Source of the DNA: Prunus persica
Lineage: Eukaryota; Streptophyta; Magnoliopsida; Rosales; Rosaceae
DNA: 64,000 bases
Reading direction: 5' to 3'
NCBI RefSeq assembly: GCF_000346465.2
Contig: NC_034009.1
Location: 37,998,844-38,062,843, forward strand
How positions within the stretch are numbered: the stretch's first letter is position 1; the number at the start of each line of letters is the position of its first letter. Of this stretch, positions 24,467 through 42,400 are shown one piece after another. Both the position numbers and the translations under genes were made by a program. The notes beneath the pieces were generated by a model that did not search any database, was not told where the DNA came from, and saw only the letters and a program-made list of their open reading frames with translations.

Positions 24467-25678
24467 AGTGTACATGCACACATAATTTATTAAATGCCAT
24501 TTTACTTCTTGCAGGATGCTTATAGACTTCAATTGAAGCTGTTCCTTTATGAAGTGAAGCAGCAACAGTTATTATCAGGCATTCGGACCTTCTTAAAAGT
24601 CTATTCATCCATTTCTCTTGCGAAGCTAGCAAGCTACATGGAAGTGGATGAATCCAAGTTGAGGTACTTGATGAGGATATTCTTTTAAGTAATGTTTCTA
24701 TAATTCTTCTTTTGATATTTTAATAATGTTATTTTTTCATTCTGCCTTATAGGACTATCTTGTTGACATACAAGCACAAGACACATGCTGTTGATACTGA
24801 CGGAAAAATCATTTCCAATGCTGATGTGGACTTCTATATTGATGATGTACGTTTTCTTCTATTATCTTCTATCTTGTTGATGGAAAACTTATGTAAGGTC
24901 ACATAGTTCCAAGCGCATATTTGTAGGAAATCCTCTAAATTTGACCTGATGTCAGAAACTAGAACTCCTTAGGCACCTGTTTCATTTGATTTTTCTCGAG
25001 GAATCATCAATTTCAGCCCCATAAAATCTAGAAAAAGTGTTAGCTTAAGTCATCAGCTAATCTTGTACAGCAGTTACCTAGCCTAGATTTTGGATTTCAA
25101 TGTGATTTACATGAGATTCCTAATTATATGTTTTAGAAATTGAGCGAACCCATGTTTTCTATTTCTAGTTTGACCTACACGAGGTATTTCAATGCCCTAA
25201 AGAAGAAAGAAAGTGATGTGAATGCTTGTGAGGGGAAATGGGTTAAGTAGTTCTGACAATTCCCTTCTCTTACACTTGGAGGATCTACCTATGTTCTCAT
25301 CACATCAGTCTGTATGAAAATTATTGGACAATTGTCTCCCTTTCCGAAAAATAAAAACTTAAATATCCAAGAAATTTTAAGTTATATGTGATTAATTCAC
25401 GATATTGGAACATGGTAAGTGAAGACATTTACATGTTGCTGGATATAATATTTTCATTCTGCTGCAGGACTTGATTTATGTTGTCGAATCAAAACCAGCA
25501 AAACGATATGGGGATTACTTCTTGCGGCAAATTGTGAAGGTATGCACAATTCCTTGTTATCCATCTTTTCCATCGGATTTAGCAACATTAAGAAAATGTT
25601 TAATTAATCATTCTTTTCCTTTTTTCATGGCAGCTTGAAGGGGTTATCAATGATATGGACAGGGTAAAGCTGGATTGA
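22438..25678 (+). CDS. EIF3L: Eukaryotic translation initiation factor 3 subunit L
   Basis: Seven exons (22438-23001, 23086-23417, 23536-23875, 24515-24663, 24753-24846, 25468-25539, 25634-25678) give 531 aa, as expected for plant eIF3l. The N-terminal part contains YDPNFVPDSVKSFVVHLYRH and DNDHVFCLLYREMWFRHLYA. The middle is helical and TPR-like. The C-terminal part (about residues 300-510) is the PCI domain, with LFLYEVKQQQLLSGIRTFLK and VYSSISLAKLASYMEV. Subunit L belongs to the eIF3 complex that scaffolds the 43S pre-initiation complex in the cytosol. The start ATG lies in ACCATGGCC, a strong plant context; an upstream in-frame ATG-less extension is leader. In Arabidopsis I recall the eIF3l genes beside PEX4, which fits this window. 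Confidence 0.96.
24062..24342. repeat. Imperfect tandem duplication (about 125 bp) in an eIF3L intron
   Basis: Two related blocks, about 24062-24180 and 24184-24342, share GATTGTATCATGCATTT, ATCAGTTC.TGAGCTGT and ACTTACTGAAAATGCC in the same order. The second block carries small insertions. The structure lies within the intron between the exons ending at 23875 and starting at 24515. Confidence 0.75.
24423..24461. repeat. TC dinucleotide microsatellite in an eIF3L intron
   Basis: About nineteen uninterrupted TC units lie about 50 bp upstream of an exon acceptor, where a long pyrimidine run may also help splicing. Confidence 0.9.
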
Positions 25679-27674
25679 GTCATCCATCCCTTTTTAGACT
25701 AGCTCTCTCCTGCAATTTTTGCTCGTTTAGATTCATATAATGATGTTTGGGGATTCTTTTTCTTTCTAATTACTCTGCTTCATGTACCCGCCCCTTTGAA
25801 TTAGTGAATGTGGTTAGCTCTTAAAATCACAATGTAATTTTCACCTGTTGTGGCTTTTATCTACCCAAAGTTGCTAGCATGGAAATATGCAAGTGTTTTT
25901 CTTGAAGACGTGCTCTTTAATTCCATACAAAATTAAGAGTGCCGAACCGAATCCGAACTATAATTTGGTGTGGGCGTTTCCCCAAAAACAAGGGGAAGTA
26001 TATCCATTTAAATTGCAGTTTGTGTGATTTTCTCTGCTCTATTCTCACTGGAGCTTTGAAGTTTTTCGTTTTTGTGCATTCAATTGGTACAATGATCTTT
26101 GATCTGATTGATTGAGAATGCATTATGAGGGTGGTTGTAAATTGATAGGTTGGTTTCGATTATGGGATGGTCCAGAGTTGGCTTTGAGTGCCATTGACAA
26201 GTCCAACATCTTAGGATTTTTAGACTCCATTTGAGATCTCTTTCAACGTTGAGAAGAAAAGACGAATTTATTCTACTCCGTTATTCGATCTGTTTTTAAC
26301 GGAGCAATCAGTTGGGTTGTGATCTGATTGAGATTGGGAGGAAACACTACGATCTGTTTAAGATAAGGCAAACGTAATCGATTAAGTTTTTGTTTCATCT
26401 GATTTTCTTGTGGAAAACTGAGTTTAGGCACGCAATAATTGAGTAATTGACCATAGCAAAAAGGAAAGCAAGTGCTTTATTTGTTGGAAATCAATATCAT
26501 TGACGACAGTAATTACGTATTACTCTGTCGTTTGTCAATCTTAAACACGATTTCAATTTAAATACGCACTTGGGTGTCTCTTTACAATTGTTTGAAGCCT
26601 TTGATGTTGTGTTATTTTCTTTCATTGTTGGACGTAAACAGATTTTTAATCTTAAACAAACAGTTTGGTAGAAATATTTATGTATGCATATAATAAGTAA
26701 TGTGATAACCATGCAAAATTGCACATCTTTGTTTTTTTTTCTTTTTTTTGGATAGAGAAAGAAAAACAATTACAACTGGAAACCACAAAGGTACGCAGGC
26801 CCAAACAAATTAAAATTAAAAGGAATGGAACAATTCATTGGCAGTCCATGCTCTCATACACGGGACGAAGAAGGGCCATGGCCTAAATCAACTACAACAT
26901 CAATAGTAAAATTAGCTTCCTTAAAGACATGATTAAAAGAAACTTCTTCATGCCAACGGGGTCTAGCATAGTGTAAAATGACCTTGATTTGCAGATTAGA
27001 GATCTCAAGTTCGAACTTCCATGACATCATAGTTGTGTGTGTGTGAGAAATCCTCATTCCCTCTAATTTAGACTATCGCACATTATTATTCTATGAATGT
27101 CTGGATGATCCAAGATTTGGTCCAATATCAAATGTGTAATTCTATCCTTGAACAAATAAATTGGGACATATTTAGTTGACAGAGATGAAGACAGAGCCTT
27201 TCTCTTGCTCAAATGTTGGAGTTTGAATGTTAGGTGTATGCGCGCGCGCACACACTCGCTTCTCTATCTAACATTCAAATTGATCCCTTATCTCTTCTAT
27301 GTGCACGTACAGTACCGACATACAAATAGCACAAAATCATAAATGTGTGTTTTTTTTGTTTTTTTGTTTTTTTTTCTTCCAGAAATTGGATACGGCAGAT
27401 CACTATCTGAATTGGGTATGTATCTTCCCCCTCTAACTTTCTCTGAACCTCCAACTTTATATGGTCACTGTGGATTACTCTCCCACATGCACAACCTCCA
27501 GCCAAGTTCAACAACCCACCTTTCTTCTTGACCCAGCAGAGTTTTCAAACCACATGGTTTTAACTTGAAAGGAGAGCAAGAGATTTTGGATATTGATATA
27601 GTGGCTTTACTTATCTAGCTAGCAATAAATTATGGAGGCCAAGTTAGCATATAATACTGCTGACTGATAGAGAA
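25679..27674. other. Intergenic interval with retroelement debris
   Basis: About 2 kb. It holds the eIF3L 3' end, a short LINE RNase-H-like remnant on the minus strand (26857-26958), a block near 27008-27075 that resembles one near 46156-46215, and a CA/GC-rich run at 27240. The rest is AT-rich and unremarkable. Confidence 0.5.
26857..26958 (-). pseudogene. Possible LINE RNase-H domain remnant
   Basis: The minus strand encodes WHEEVSFNHVFKEANF and then DLGHG, which resembles the C-terminal end of the RNase-H domain (typically V.F.HVFREAN.ADALA.LGH) of plant non-LTR retrotransposons. The expected Ala-Asp-Ala residues are replaced (TIDVVVD), and no reverse transcriptase is present. It is short and decayed; recognition is from pattern only. 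Confidence 0.35.
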
Positions 27675-28947
27675 ATGGTAGGCTGCGCTAGGTGTTGCGT
27701 GCACACTTCAATGAGAGCAGTGAACTTATTTGTCAATCTTTGTGGTGTTGGAGTGATTATCTACTCTCTTTGGCTCATCAAGAAATGGCAGGTTGGAGTT
27801 TCTGAGCTGCCTTCTGTTTCATATATACCTAAGCCATGGTACATAAAATTTCATTTTCCTTTTCAGTAATTTCTTTTTTATTCAATATTGTGCTTGTTTT
27901 CGTGTTAGTGCACCAAAAGTTAGGAGCTTTTTTTTTTATCTTTTAAAAGTTCTGAGCAGAATTCTTGGCTGCTACCCAGTTTTTCTATGATCTTGTTCAT
28001 ATTGAAATCATTAACTGCTTCTGTTTGACAGGTTTATATATACATGTTTAGGTGTGGGAATGGCTGTCTGCTTAAGCACACTTTGCGGTCATATCGTTGC
28101 TCACCGTAGCAGCAGTTCTGTTCTCTTCATAGTATCCTTTCTGGTGAGCTTGGATGAACAGCAATGGTTGGGAAAAAGTTTTCATCTGTTTTTAACTTCT
28201 TACCACTTTTCAGCAATAACCCATAAATGTGTTTTTTGAGGAGCCTATGCTCTTTGCCATTTCAATCTATTTTTGTAAAATCTTTACATAAATTCATCAA
28301 TCTGGTTTATCCTTGATCAGTTTCAGTACATTATCTCCATCTTCTCCCTTCTCTGCCTTGAAGTTTCCGTGATTGTCGCAATTTTCTATAAGATGAATTG
28401 GGAAATGGTATGCTTTCCTGGAATTGTAACTTGGTAACCATTAATTTTGAAGTCACTTTTTTTTCAAGGAGCTGCTTCTGTGTTTTCTTATACGGGATTT
28501 TTCTTTCTTGGATTGCCTTCTTGTGACAGCAACTTGCAAAGTTCATTGATAAGAACCACATCAAGTTCAAGGACTTCTTGATATTTCATGTCAACATGTG
28601 CCGCCTGATTGTAATTCTCATTTTGGTGCCACAGGTACTAATTCTATCTTTCTGTTTTGAATTTGGGTATTTCATTACACTGATGCATGTAGTGGCCATT
28701 TCTGCAGATCAAAGTTATTGTTCTAGCAGCTATTCTCTGGGTTATTGGGGCTGAGCCAAGAGCACATTGCAACGATTCCGAAATACCCAACTTCAGATAT
28801 TCTTTTCTGGCAGCACCTACCCAATCTGTACTTGATGTATCAAGACACGGTTTCAGAAATTATGAAGCTTCCCCAAGAGAGAGCTTTTTGTCATATGTTA
28901 ACAGATTTTTCAGAATGCAATTTCATAGAAGAGTCAGTCTTAGTTAG
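27675..28947 (+). CDS. Tetraspanin of the TOM2A / tetraspanin-19 type
   Basis: Five exons (27675-27838, 28032-28131, 28327-28407, 28530-28634, 28708-28947) give 229 aa. Four hydrophobic segments lie near residues 12-36, 54-76, 87-112 and 143-168. A cysteine cluster precedes helix 1 (MVGCARCCVH). The pattern and the PWFIY start of helix 2 match the plant tetraspanin-18/19/20 (TOM2A homologue) group. TOM2A-type proteins are membrane partners of TOM1, exploited by tobamoviruses for replication complexes. The loop between helices 3 and 4 is only about 27 residues and lacks the CCG motif of classic tetraspanins, as expected for this group. The C-terminal tail of about 60 residues is basic and Ser-rich. 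Exon 3 could also start six bases earlier (28321), adding Phe-Gln in frame. Confidence 0.78.
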
Positions 28948-29405
28948 AGGTCAGAACATGTGTACAGAATTTTAGGTTGGGTTCCCCTGCCTTTCTGTAT
29001 TGAGTTGAATGGGGAAATCTGTGAGGCTAAAAGAAAGCAACTTGCAAGCAGTACCAAAGAGAGAAAAAATGATGTCGAGCAGGGTTACCACAGTGATTGT
29101 GGCCCTCCCACTTCACCCTGCTTGGCACCCAGGATCGAAACTGCAGGGTTTCTTTCCTCCAAATGTAACCACACACAGAAAAAAAAAAAGAGAAAAAATG
29201 ACCAATATTTGTAATTGTAAAAATACTAATTCTCCCCTATATTTACTTCAAAAGCATATATAAATGACCTTATATGCCCATGGCTGATTTTCCTATGATG
29301 TGAAAGTCTTGGGTTCAACTCCCTTCATCCACTTCACCAACATGAGCTGCCACCCACCATTAGTTATCCTAAACAATTCTTAGCCGTTAATGCATACCGA
29401 ATTAA

Positions 29406-29488
29406 ATTACATCAATGATTAGGACAGACGACAAATTACAATAATGATTAGGACGGTCGACAAATTACATCAATGATTTGGACGGACA
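29406..29488. repeat. Imperfect 30-bp tandem repeat, three copies
   Basis: Three consecutive units share the core AATGATTAGGACGG followed by ACAAATTACA, with a few substitutions. No gene is nearby on either strand. Confidence 0.8.
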
Positions 29489-29552
29489 ATTGATGGTAGC
29501 AAAATTCCTTCCCCAAAAATAAAGTTGGCAAGAAGAAGTTGGGACCACTTTA

Positions 29553-30364
29553 GGCCTTCTCTAACCATGAGAGCTAAACCTAAAAAATCCCAAATTTTGA
29601 TCCAATTTCATCTCCAACGCATGTATAGGGAGGTGGGGAATTTTGGGCAGACTGGTATTTGGGGGGTATTTGGCCCAGCTTTCTAATCCAGACAGAAAAT
29701 TTGTGGGCCCCAAATTGAAGGCAACTTGCAGCACGCGGCGGAAAGCAAGAGAAACTGCGGAGGTGGTCAGCCATGTAGGCTACTTGAAGGGAAAGTTGCT
29801 GACGCGTGGCGCAAGATGGGCTTGTAGTTTTGCCATCTAATGACTGCAATTCAAACAACCAAATTGATTTTTTATTTATTTCAAATGTAATGGCTAGTTT
29901 AAGCCAACGACTGTGATTAAAAATTGACTTGATCAAGGGGAAAACAAATTATCCAAAGACTGAAATTAAATTCCAACAGCTAAAGTAAATAAATAAAAAG
30001 ATTGTAAATCAGATATAACCCCAAAACACATCCCAAACTCTATAAATCCTCATTAAAGTCTATGAAATAAAATGTTGTTGTACTTTTTTAAAAAAAGTGA
30101 AATTATATTACGTTTTGGAATTTTTTGGGTTAAAATCTTCAGAAAATTAATTCATGAAGGTTGAAACAAAAATAATGTCAAGAAAAATTAATGAGAAAAA
30201 AAATAGGTGTTAACCTTTCAAAAATAATTTAATAAAATTGCTGACTCAAATTATGAGTCTGTAGGGTTGGAGGAAAAAACTATTTGAGTCTGGATAATAC
30301 ATGAATAGTTGTATTTTTTAAAGGGAGAAATTTGAGTTTAGCCTCATTTGGGTTGGAGATGGCC
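29553..30364. mobile_element. Non-autonomous PIF/Harbinger-like element with TTA target-site duplication
   Basis: An 812-bp segment has terminal inverted repeats of about 40 bp. The left end begins GGCCTTCTCTAACC and the right end, reverse-complemented, begins GGCCATCTCCAACC; the similarity continues through GAGGCTAAAC. The flanks are TTA at 29550-29552 and TTA at 30365-30367, the three-base duplication typical of PIF/Harbinger and Tourist elements. I found no transposase frame, so it is probably mobilised in trans or dead. The internal part is AT-rich except for a GC-richer block at 29700-29830. Confidence 0.8.
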
Positions 30365-31069
30365 TTAAAGGTGTGATTTAATACAACATTATTGTAAGCC
30401 TTTGTAGGAAGGACATTATCTGATATAGCACATTGTCGTTTTAAACTTGGCAGTGGGGTTTACAGCACAGGTGTCCTGAGGGGAAATCATTTACCAAGAG
30501 ATGAGAAATGGAAGATTCCTTTATCACGTTTGGTAATGCTAGGAAACTAACCGGGAAATATCACTTTATTTCATTTCTCATGTTTGTTTTGCGTAGGAAT
30601 GGAAAACAAAGTTTGTATAAATTTTCAATTATACCCATATTAAATCAAATAAAAAAATGTATTTAATGATATATTATAATTCTAAATTGTTAATGGGGAC
30701 AAAATGTTCATGAAAAATATTTATTTAATATTGACTCATTTTCCCAAACTTTTCAATAAGGAGGGAAAATAAAACCCAAGTTAAAAGGATGGTCTTACTT
30801 TCCCCTTACTTTTCTATGAGCTAGACAACAATTTCTCATACCTGAACCTACCAAATATAAGAAAATAATTAATTTCTCATCCCTAAATCTCACGTCTCAT
30901 CAACCAGACGGCCTTATGAGAAGACGACACCGTCCCCTGTGTCGGTGAACTACTAAAAACTTTCATCGTTGGAAAAACCAACGAAAGCTTGTCCAAACGA
31001 ACGTCGAAGCCTTCGAGCTTCACCTCCTCCACCACCTCACTGATCGTACGGACACTCTCTGCTGAGTCC

Positions 31070-34352
<3,283 letters not shown>

Positions 34353-35149
34353 TTACACACCATTCTTGCTTCCGTGTACACCTCAATCTAATCTCATGAT
34401 GTATACATTTGACCGTGTAAATTTTAATAATCCAATGGCTTAGATTACTTATTATTTTTAACCGTTGATGATATGTAAACTTCGCATGCATCAATGGTAA
34501 AGAACAAGCTTACAACTCATCAACGGTGAAAGGTGATCCGATTTCTGACCGTTAATATATCTCATCAGGGTGAGAGATGTATCCATATCGATACATCAAC
34601 GGTCAGAAATAGCCAACCGCAACCCTTACATAGATATCTTGGGTAGTAGTCAACACTTCAATCTTGGGCCTCGACAATCGCGAAATATGATCGGACTGGG
34701 ACGCAGCTCACACCTCTCAACCTCGAAGCACGTGCCAACCATAACATCCAGTGGGCTATGTCCACGTATCTTGTTTTGGACAGCTATCTCCAAAACGGTT
34801 TTCCACGTCGCCCGACTGACAGCTTCAATCCAACGGCGAGAAGCAATGCCCCCGATGAAATCAACGATGACCCGTGGGTTTCTTTTGTCCTTCAAATAAT
34901 AAAATGGGGCAAATAATAAAAAATAGGGAAAAGTAGGGTGGGGCCCACTTAATCGGACGTGTCACGAAAGAGACGGTAGGCCTTCATGACTTGCCACGTA
35001 AGCACCCACGTAAGTCATTTTTTCGTTTTTATAAAAGGAAATGCCCCAACAGTCAGAAATTGTTGCTTTTCCTCACTGATACACCAAAACCCCGAACACG
35101 TACTTAAAAAAGGCGTATTTTAAGCTTGGAACGAATAAAACTGCCTAAC
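34353..35149. other. Spacer between the two aminotransferase copies
   Basis: About 800 bp holding the 3' end of the first copy and the promoter of the second. A 13-bp inverted repeat (ATTTCTGACCGTT at 34541-34553, its complement at 34598-34610) could form a stem. The last 200 bp shows promoter-like motifs. No gene seen. Confidence 0.55.
34994..35036 (+). promoter_or_regulatory. Putative core promoter of the second aminotransferase: paired ACGT elements and a TATA box
   Basis: CCACGTAAG occurs twice with a 12-bp period (34994-35002 and 35006-35014), each with an ACGT core like those bound by plant bZIP factors. A good TATA box, TATAAAA, lies at 35030-35036, about 115 bp before the ATG. The spacing suits one promoter, but no transcription start can be seen. 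Confidence 0.55.
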
Positions 35150-38564
<3,415 letters not shown>

Positions 38565-38777
38565 ATCATGTTTCCAGGGCAACATTTTTTCCTTTTTTGT
38601 GAGCCAAATCCATATCGGATTCTACCCTTTCCAGATTTTTTGTTGTAATAATTGTTTACCTCATTAAATGAGGTTAAAGATTTGGCGAGTACGAAGTGAG
38701 CGATCTAGCGATGCGCTGTACCCTACCTGGATTCTTTTTCACAGGGTTTGTGAGTTTTTGTTTCAACCTGCTACCTT

Positions 38778-38817
<40 letters not shown>

Positions 38818-39425
38818 TCTTCTTTATCCCCGTGTTGCTGGTCATGCTATTCAAATGAATTCCGACTTCTAACTTTCCTTACATATTTTTTTGCATATAA
38901 GGAATCGAAAATTACGCCGGTTTCCCGTTAAAATCAGGAATTTGTCAGGAATTAGATTGATGAGCAGTTGATTTCATACTTTTTCTTTTTCATTTGCACT
39001 CTTATTCCAACTTTCATATTTACAACCTCAATCTAAGCAAGCATGTCAAAAATCTGTTTGAATAAATTCAGAAAAGTAGTGGGACTCATCCGTAAGTTGG
39101 TGCTTAAACAGGGATATATATATCTGCTGAGAACAAAAATAAATTGTTATAGTAGAATTGATTAAAAATATTTGATCCTAACAAAATTAAAATAATATAC
39201 TCTTAGCACAATAAATATAAGAACCAGGGATTAGCTCATAAAAGAATTTCTTTCAATCAATTGATTTACTGGATCCAGCCACTAACAAAAATAAAAGCAG
39301 GAAAAAAAAAACAAAACTACATACATATATGGATAACATAATTTACTAAGGCAACTCTGGAAAAAAAATATATATATAGGACAACGGATATTATGGTTAC
39401 AATCTTTTCTTACAAGAAGCTTTTT
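38565..39425. other. Convergent interval between the second aminotransferase and MYB3R
   Basis: About 860 bp containing two facing 3' untranslated regions, a TA microsatellite (38780-38814) and AT-rich sequence. No coding sequence seen. Confidence 0.6.
38780..38814. repeat. AT dinucleotide microsatellite
   Basis: About seventeen uninterrupted AT units about 215 bp downstream of the second aminotransferase stop codon, in its probable 3' flank. Confidence 0.9.
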
Positions 39426-42400
39426 TTATCTGCATCCCTTCAACAAATAACTAGACGGACTTGAAAAGGTTTTAGCATTAGAAGACTTGGCATTTTCTGT
39501 TCCCTTGCCAGGTGTCCCACACTCACTAAAGTCAAGGGTGCGACGCTCCACCTACAGAGAGATGAGCAAATTATCAGCTCATTTCACAACATTGATAAGA
39601 AAAAAACAAACCCTTTTTTTTTTTTTTTAATATATATATAAAATTTAACCCATTTCTTGAATTCTTGAAAAACCCAACAAAAAAATGAAAAATTAAATAA
39701 TCATACCAAAACATTTGCAGCCGAAAGGGAACTGCTCCCAGGCTGATTAGGTGGGCCATGATTGTTCTCAGGGTCCACCAAGGCTTGGTTTTTACGTCTT
39801 TCCCTGAATAATGTTTCAGGGGTTTCATTTCCCAGAACTTCCTGGGCATTGGCATAGGCAGCAGCAGTCTGCTCACTTATCTGCTTCATCAACCCAATTG
39901 CATCATAGCTTCTATCCCCAGGGCTCATAAAAAACCCAATATCCTGGAGAGAGGAAATCACATTTATTAATTAAAAGTAACACATTTACCACATAATTTG
40001 ACAAGAAAACCAGCATTTAAGGTACCTCAATTGAAATTTCAGTATCAACCCTTGGGCCAGGTACAAAGGAGTTGATAAACCAAGGGGATTTCCATGCTGA
40101 AGGAGATTCTATACTTCTTTTGAACGGAGTGTCACCAAATCTATCATTAAGCACCATCACACCAAAGAAACCCATCAGATATGGATAATGACACTGACAA
40201 TCAGAATGAGAATGATAATGAAAAAAGACTAAATCTTACATGTTTTCAATACTGATATCATTCCCAGCATTATCACCAGTTGTTTCTGGGTGAACTGACA
40301 AAGAATCAGATTGTACACATGTATCTACAAGTGAGTAACTTTCATGCTTTTTCACACATATAGTAGGGGATTTAACCGATGCGCATTGTCTTGCAGAAAA
40401 AGATTTAGAAGGGACTCCTGGGTTTGTAGCTTCAAAGCTTTTACGAAACTGACTTCTGGGAGTTCTAGTACTTGTGCCCATAGCTTTTTCAGCTTTACAA
40501 CCAACAGGAGAACACAATAGCAGATCATTTGCGTTATGTTCAACAAGAACTCCAGAGGTCTGTTGCGCCTGAAAAACAGAAGGCAATATGAGATTTTAAT
40601 ATTTTAAACAAATGCAAAATAAAATCCACCTATATGATTGGCCAGTAATATACCTATCCTGAAATTCACAGTATATCTCCTGATAAAAAGCTGATATGTG
40701 AAAATACAGGTAAGAGAAACTCACAATTTGTGAAGTGGGGATAACATCAACCTTATTCTTAGCTTCAATATCAGCAATTCCTTGGAACTGCTTTGTCTTT
40801 TCCTGGGATTCACCGTTATCAAAATCATTATGTGCAATTCCATCATCTGATAATGCAGCGCTGTCAGTTCCTTTTTCTATTCTGCTTTCACATGTACCTT
40901 TGTTCTCTTTATCTTCACTGGGGGAATCAGAATTCCTATTCTTATTAGAAGATGGAGAGAGTAAAGTTGTTTTTTCCTCACTATCTTCAAACATAACATC
41001 AAGACGTGAAAAATCTCTGGCCAAGGAGGAGGTCAGGTCAGTCCCAAGCCTTTTATCAATTCTTCTATCTGACAATGGCGACAATGGAGACAACAAATCT
41101 CGGTGTCGTTTCTTCAAAATAGACGGCGTTCCTGTAAAAGTTTTAGCAGCACTTTTCAGCACAGCATCAGGGCTACTCTCACGAGATGGTGAATCCCATA
41201 ACCTATATGGAGTAAGGCAATTCATGGAAGACATCATCAGCTGACGAATGCCGAGTGGACTGTATTCTTGCTGCATGTCGTTACCAGATTGTACAAGATC
41301 ACAACTAAAAAATGGAATATCCAAGCTTGGAAAGCGAGGAGGTTCATAACATAGAGCTCCACCATCCTGCTGTTCTGTCTGCTCATCTGACCTCACATCC
41401 ACAGGACAATTTTGCGAATCCAATCCTGAATCAAATGTATTTACAGGTACTAATTTTGAAGGATCCTTAACCAGATCTGATTGCTCTTGCATTCCTGTAT
41501 CATTGCTGGCAGAGTCATTGGTATAGATAAACCCGTCATTTGAATTTGTGACAAACTCTTGCTCTTGAACCCTGAATAAATGACTAGGTTCTCCAGCATA
41601 TATAAGCGGACCTTCATGAGCAGAAACTACTTGAGAGCACGAAGTTCCAGTTACATCAGAACTCAAAGGATGATATACTTGTGAAGCTGAAGTTCTCCCA
41701 GTTTCAGATATCTGGAGGTTTGATGGTTGTAGAAGTACTGAATCTGTGCAAGCACCCAAATCAACCATGTTTGCACCATTTGTAAAATCTCCAGAGGAAA
41801 AACATCCACCATTCATTGCATCTGAAAATAATACCCTGCAACATTCATCGTCAGATATCAACATGTGCTCTGATTTAACAAAACCCACGGCCATATTCCC
41901 CATGGAAGTAGAAGTTTGAAATGGAGCGTTCACCCCTTCATGGCTCTCATTACAACCCACACAATGAGTATGCATCCTTGATGATTCCTGGCCACATTCT
42001 AGTGAGGAATTGATAGGTAACTCATGCAGATTAAACTGGAAATTCCCACTCATTGAAGCTCCAGCCTCATGTGAAAAATTTTGCTCTATGAATTTGGAGC
42101 AAACCATTTCAGGAGGTATTTCTGGGATGGAAAAAGTGGCATCTCCTATAGATGGGTAATATGGTTCTGAACAAGACGCTGGACTGCAGCTTGGGTCATT
42201 TCCTAAACGGGATACTTCATTTATCTGAAATTCCTCTCTAGGATGTGGTACCACATTGGTCATTTCCGTTGCCGAGAGAAAGCAACCAGCAACAGTAGAA
42301 TCTTGACTGCATTCTGAAATTTCTTCTCCTTCTGCAGCTTTGGCACCACTATCATCTCCACTGCTCTGCATTCTTGAAGAAGATGACAAAATGGATTGGT

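Larger units (their letters stand above)
28948..31069. other. Transposon-rich interval before the aminotransferase pair
   Basis: About 2.1 kb. It contains a threefold imperfect 30-bp tandem repeat (29406-29488), a Harbinger-like element (29553-30364) and AT-rich sequence up to the first aminotransferase. A short upstream ATG at 30916 opens a ten-codon frame ending at 30948. The stretch 30919-31069 stays open in frame with the downstream CDS but has no ATG. Confidence 0.55.

Noticed and set aside
35126..35149. Longer N terminus of the second aminotransferase starting at TTG 35126
   Set aside because: It is a non-ATG start. The first ATG in frame is 35150, and the PTS2 falls at a normal distance from it.
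40735..41244. 169-aa open frame on the plus strand
   Set aside because: It is the antisense shadow of the large MYB3R exon, Ser/Leu-rich from the complement of Asp/Glu/Ser codons.
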